Assembly (NCBI RefSeq): GCF_000743575.1
Contig: NZ_JQGC01000006.1
Coordinates: 310,001 to 374,000, forward strand
Source: Devosia riboflavina
GTDB lineage: Bacteria; Pseudomonadota; Alphaproteobacteria; Rhizobiales; Devosiaceae
Direction of reading: 5' to 3'
DNA: 64,000 nucleotides
The notes beneath the pieces are model-generated. The model was not told where the DNA came from. It did no database searches and saw nothing but the letters and a program-made list of their open reading frames with translations. This document shows positions 60,720 through 64,000 of this stretch, piece after piece. Within the stretch, counting starts at the first letter, position 1. Each line of letters opens with the position of its first letter. Position numbers and translations under genes: made by a program.

Positions 60720-61802
60720 ATGCAACACAGCGTTTCCATTCGCGATCTCTCCCTCAACTTCGGCAATGTGAAGGTGCTTGAGCACCTCAATCTCGACATT
60801 GCCCAGGGCGAGTTCATCGTGCTGCTCGGGCCTTCGGGCTGCGGCAAGTCGACCCTGCTCAACTGCATTGCCGGTCTTCTCGACGTTTCCGACGGCCAGA
60901 TATTCATCTCCGGCAAGAACGTCACCTGGCTTGAGCCCAAGGACCGCGGCATCGGCATGGTGTTCCAGTCCTATGCGCTCTATCCGCAGATGTCGGTCGA
61001 GCGGAACCTTTCCTTCGGCCTCCGCGTCGCCGGCATGCCCAAGGACGAGATCGAGCGTCGCGTCGCACGCGCCGCCGAAATCCTGCAGATCCAGCCGCTG
61101 CTGAATCGCAAGCCGGCCAATCTGTCCGGTGGTCAGCGCCAGCGCGTCGCCATCGGCCGTGCGCTGGTGCGCGACGTGGACGTGTTCCTCTTCGACGAGC
61201 CGCTGTCCAATCTCGACGCAAAGCTGCGTTCGGACCTGCGCGTCGAAATCAAGCGCCTGCATCAGCGCCTGAAGAACACCATGATCTACGTGACCCACGA
61301 TCAGATCGAAGCCCTGACGCTGGCCGACCGCATTGCCATCATGAAGAATGGTGTGATCCAGCAGCTTGCTGATCCCCACACCATCTACAACAAGCCGGTC
61401 AATCTCTATGTGGCTGGCTTCATCGGCTCGCCCTCGATGAACTTCATCACCGGGTCGGTCGACGGCACCACCTTCACCGCTGCCGATGGCACCAAGATTC
61501 CGGTCGGTGCCTATGATTTCGCGGCCTCGCCCGCTGGCTCGCTCAAGGCGGTCCTCGGCGTCCGTCCCGAACACATTCTCCTGGGCGACGCCGCTCAGGG
61601 CATGCCGTTCAAGACCACGGCCGAGATCGAAATTGTCGAACCTATGGGTTCCGAAACCCTGGCCTGGACCAAGGTTGCCGGTGTGCCGGTTACCTTCCGC
61701 TGCAGCAGCGATATCCCGCTGGCCGTCGGCGATAAGGTGACCGTCGGCTTCGACATTGCCCGCGGCTCGCTGTTCAACGCTGAAACCGAAAACCGTCTCT
61801 GA
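60720..61802 (+). CDS. CUT1 sugar ABC ATPase (UgpC/MalK-like)
   Basis: The 360-residue ATPase has Walker A GPSGCGKST (about 37-45), signature LSGGQRQRVAIGRAL, Walker B VFLFDEPLSNLD, and H-loop YVTHDQIEA. A C-terminal TOBE domain (about 240-355; VRPEHILL) follows. It drives uptake with the two permeases upstream. A terminator follows 21 bases later, so the downstream catabolic genes probably need another promoter. Confidence 0.95.
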   Translation: MQHSVSIRDLSLNFGNVKVLEHLNLDIAQGEFIVLLGPSGCGKSTLLNCIAGLLDVSDGQIFISGKNVTWLEPKDRGIGMVFQSYALYPQMSVERNLSFGLRVAGMPKDEIERRVARAAEILQIQPLLNRKPANLSGGQRQRVAIGRALVRDVDVFLFDEPLSNLDAKLRSDLRVEIKRLHQRLKNTMIYVTHDQIEALTLADRIAIMKNGVIQQLADPHTIYNKPVNLYVAGFIGSPSMNFITGSVDGTTFTAADGTKIPVGAYDFAASPAGSLKAVLGVRPEHILLGDAAQGMPFKTTAEIEIVEPMGSETLAWTKVAGVPVTFRCSSDIPLAVGDKVTVGFDIARGSLFNAETENRL

Positions 61803-61823
61803 AAAGAGATGGCTCCAAGATTG

Positions 61824-61848
61824 ACGGCGCCCCATGGGGCGCCGTTTT
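61824..61848 (+). terminator. Terminator after the sugar ABC transporter genes
   Basis: ACGGCGCCCC-AT-GGGGCGCCGT palindrome followed by TTTT. A near-perfect stem 21 bases after the ATPase stop. Confidence 0.9.
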
Positions 61849-61980
61849 GCCGGCCAGGCCGGTATTCGACATTACTTTCGCGGCAGTCGATCTGTCCGGG
61901 CGCGGTGACGCCGGGCCTTTGTTCCAGCTAATTCCCTTCCCACGACGCGACCCCGCTTCCAATTTGACCAAGAGGCTAAG

Positions 61981-62730
61981 ATGACCGAGCTGTCCTTCCA
62001 GCTTTATAGCGCCCGCAATTACCCCAATCAGTCCGAATTTCTGAGCAAGCTTGCCGCTCTCGGCTACAGCCAGGTCGAAGGTTACGGCGGGCTCTATGCC
62101 GATGCCCCCGCGCTGGCTGCCGATCTCAAGAAGAACGGTCTCACCATGCCGACCGGCCACTTCGGCCTCGATCAGCTCAAGGACACTGCGACCGCGCTGA
62201 AGACAGCCGAAACCATCGGTATGAAGCGCCTCTATTGCCCCTATATCCCGGTCGAGCAGCGTAGCGCCGACGATTCCAAGTGGATCGAACTGGCCGAAAC
62301 GCTGGCCGGCATCGGCGAAAAGGTCACTGCCGCCGGTTACGGCTTCGGCTGGCACAACCACGATTTTGAATTCGTGCCGACCACCTCCGGCCGCCTGCCG
62401 ATGGACATCATCCTTGAAACCGCTCCCAAGATCGAATGGGAATGCGACGTTGCCTGGGTCATCCGTGGCAAGGCCGATCCGGTTGCCTGGTTCGATAAGT
62501 ACGGCGCCCGCATCACCGCCGTGCACGTCAAGGACATCGCTCCGGCCGGTGAAAAGGCCGACGAAGACGGCTGGGCCGACGTTGGTACCGGCGTTGTCGG
62601 CTGGAACGACCTGATCGGCAAGGTGACCAGCAAGACCAAGGCGCAGTATTTCGTCGCGGAACACGACAAGCCGTCCGATCCCGAGCGTTTCGCCACCAAT
62701 TCGATCGCAGCCGCCAAGAACTGGAAGTAA
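61981..62730 (+). CDS. Sugar phosphate isomerase/epimerase (TIM barrel, xylose isomerase-like)
   Basis: The 249-residue protein has a TIM-barrel pattern with FGWHNHDFEF and CDVAWVIRGKADPVAWFDKY, and ends HVKDIAP, AEHDKPSDPERF; the Glu/His/Asp residues are typical metal ligands of the AP endonuclease/xylose isomerase family. Members act on 3-keto-sugars, tagatose or psicose derivatives. Next to a Gfo/Idh/MocA gene it may process an oxidised sugar intermediate. There is no lipobox or signal peptide, so it is cytoplasmic. Confidence 0.88.
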   Translation: MTELSFQLYSARNYPNQSEFLSKLAALGYSQVEGYGGLYADAPALAADLKKNGLTMPTGHFGLDQLKDTATALKTAETIGMKRLYCPYIPVEQRSADDSKWIELAETLAGIGEKVTAAGYGFGWHNHDFEFVPTTSGRLPMDIILETAPKIEWECDVAWVIRGKADPVAWFDKYGARITAVHVKDIAPAGEKADEDGWADVGTGVVGWNDLIGKVTSKTKAQYFVAEHDKPSDPERFATNSIAAAKNWK

Positions 62731-62736
62731 GTCAAA

Positions 62737-63879
62737 ATGGCAAAGACCTATGGCGTCGGCATCATGGGTGCCGGCAATATCTCGGCCGCCTATCTCCGCC
62801 TCGCGCCCCTCTTCAAGGGGCTCGAAGTGCGCGCTGTGGCCGACATCCTGCCCGAAGCCGCCAAGAAGCGTGCTGATGAGTTCGGCGTTGCCGCCCAGAC
62901 TCCGGACGAATTGCTGAAGAACAGCGAAGTCGACGTGATCGTGAACCTCACGATCCCGGCGACCCACTACAAGGTATCGTCCGACATCATCTCGGCCGGC
63001 AAGCATGCCTATTCCGAAAAGCCCTTCGTTCTGACCGTCGAAGAGGGCCTGGCCCTCAAGAAGGCAGCCGATGAGCGCGGTCTCAAGGTTGGTTCGGCTC
63101 CCGATACCTTCCTCGGCGGCGCCCACCAGCAGGCCCGCGAAATCATCGACAGTGGCAAGCTCGGCAAGATCATGAGCGGCACGACCCACGTCATGAGCCG
63201 CGGCATGGAACACTGGCATCCGAACCCGGACTTCTTCTTCCAGCCGGGCGGCGGCCCGATCCTCGATCTCGGCCCCTATTACATCACCGACCTCGTGCAC
63301 CTGCTCGGCCCCGTGAAGCGCCTCTCGGCCTTCACCGGCAGCGCTCGTGCCGAACGTATCGTCAGCGCCGAAGGCCCCTATAAGGGCACCACGATCAAGG
63401 TCGGCACCCCGACCACGATCCACGGCGTGCTCGAGTTCCACTCCGGCGCCATCATCACCATCGGCGCAAGCTGGGACGTGGCGGCTCACGGCCACCACAA
63501 TATCGAGCTCTACGGCACCGACGGTTCGATCTTCGTGCCCGATCCGAACTTCTTCGGCGGTGACCTTGTCACCACCGGCATCGAAGGCATCCGCACCCCG
63601 GTCTCGCCCTGGGATCACCCCTTCGGCAAGCCGAACCAGGACCTCGACAAGGAAGTGCCGCGCGCCAACTACCGTTGCGCCGGCCTTGCCGACATGATGC
63701 TCTCGATCGAGAACGGCCAGAACGCCCGCTGCGGCCTCGACGTCGCTCTCCACGTCGTCGAAGTCATGACGGGTCTCCTCAAGGCCGGTGAAACCGGCCA
63801 GGTCCTGACGCTGCAGACCACCTGCGAGCGCCCCCTGGCCCTCGGCATCGAGGAAGCCAAGGCCCTGCTCAAGGTCTGA
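62737..63879 (+). CDS. Gfo/Idh/MocA-family NAD(P)-dependent oxidoreductase
   Basis: The 380-residue enzyme has an N-terminal Rossmann site (GIMGAGNISAAYLRLAPLF) and the conserved EKP motif (YSEKPFVLTVEEGL). The catalytic region includes GGGPILDLGPYYITDLVHLLG with a likely Asp/His pair. Such enzymes oxidise sugars at C1, C2 or C3. It is 6 bases after the isomerase gene, so they form a two-gene catabolic unit linked to the transporter above. Substrate is not identified. Confidence 0.92.
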   Translation: MAKTYGVGIMGAGNISAAYLRLAPLFKGLEVRAVADILPEAAKKRADEFGVAAQTPDELLKNSEVDVIVNLTIPATHYKVSSDIISAGKHAYSEKPFVLTVEEGLALKKAADERGLKVGSAPDTFLGGAHQQAREIIDSGKLGKIMSGTTHVMSRGMEHWHPNPDFFFQPGGGPILDLGPYYITDLVHLLGPVKRLSAFTGSARAERIVSAEGPYKGTTIKVGTPTTIHGVLEFHSGAIITIGASWDVAAHGHHNIELYGTDGSIFVPDPNFFGGDLVTTGIEGIRTPVSPWDHPFGKPNQDLDKEVPRANYRCAGLADMMLSIENGQNARCGLDVALHVVEVMTGLLKAGETGQVLTLQTTCERPLALGIEEAKALLKV

Positions 63880-63914
63880 TAGGGAGGCCGCGCACGTCCT
63901 CCGCCCACCACCGA

Positions 63915-63990
63915 CCGTCATCCTCGGGCTTGACCCGAGGACATTTCACTTAACGCCGATGTCGCAAGTGGAGAGCCCGAGGGTGACGAC
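63915..63990. repeat. Palindromic repeat of the CCTCGGGCTTGACCCGAGG type
   Basis: CGTCATCCTCGGGCTTGACC... and ...GAGCCCGAGGGTGACG at the two ends pair around a 33-base spacer. It is the closest relative in this window of the element at 4630 and lies in the gap after the oxidoreductase gene. Confidence 0.75.
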
Positions 63991-64000
63991 AGGTAAATGG

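Overview
The window looks like a chromosomal segment of an alphaproteobacterium of the order Hyphomicrobiales, most likely Devosia-like. The support is high G+C, a direct-repeat SOS box (GAAC-N7-GAAC) before dinB, TGA-N9-TCA motifs like RirA/IRO boxes before siderophore genes, a COX15-type heme A synthase beside a DUF2842 gene, and a double cold-shock-domain gene beside a DUF192 gene. Species assignment is inference. There are no transposases, phage genes or CRISPR arrays; the only dispersed elements are short palindromic repeats.

Layout. 1-5.8 kb: exopolysaccharide genes (partial sugar-phosphate transferase, GT4 glycosyltransferase, outer-membrane export lipoprotein, Wzc-like chain-length protein with a degenerate kinase domain, polysaccharide deacetylase). 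6-8.4 kb: DUF2842, heme A synthase, rplM-rpsI. 8.6-12.3 kb: two SdpI-like membrane proteins around a dicarboxylate-type symporter, the second in an operon with its ArsR/SdpR-like repressor. 12.3-25.4 kb: UDP-glycosyltransferase, then an aminotransferase-hom-glpX-recJ backbone interrupted by rlmC, two tandem siderophore-binding proteins and a phosphotransferase-like P-loop protein, ending with cfa. 25.8-29.6 kb: complete siderophore ABC transporter. 29.9-32.8 kb: dinB, isochorismatase-like hydrolase, GlxA-type regulator.

32.8-49.7 kb is the most distinctive region. A histidine kinase/NarL-type regulator pair is divergent from a giant animal-type heme peroxidase with RTX repeats. Downstream come a type I secretion ABC exporter, a second RTX protein, the HlyD-type adaptor and a second NarL-type regulator. 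Both RTX genes carry a frame break in this sequence, each equivalent to one missing base modulo three, so their C-terminal RTX and secretion-signal parts are out of frame with the N-terminal parts. This is either real decay, variation, or an assembly problem in repetitive DNA.

49.7-56.2 kb: small unknown genes, two tRNA-Glu, an M15 peptidase-like lipoprotein, glyoxalase I, double cold-shock protein, DUF192, hemolysin III, ArsR regulator, HAD hydrolase, small secreted protein and tRNA-Arg. 56.2-63.9 kb: a LacI regulator divergent from a CUT1 sugar ABC transporter operon, followed by a TIM-barrel isomerase/epimerase and a Gfo/Idh/MocA oxidoreductase, a plausible carbohydrate uptake and oxidation module.

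Regulatory themes: several start-proximal or intergenic hairpins in the aminotransferase-hom-glpX region, two of which pair with the ribosome-binding site, and candidate operators for SdpR-like, LexA, RirA-like, ArsR and LacI-type regulators.
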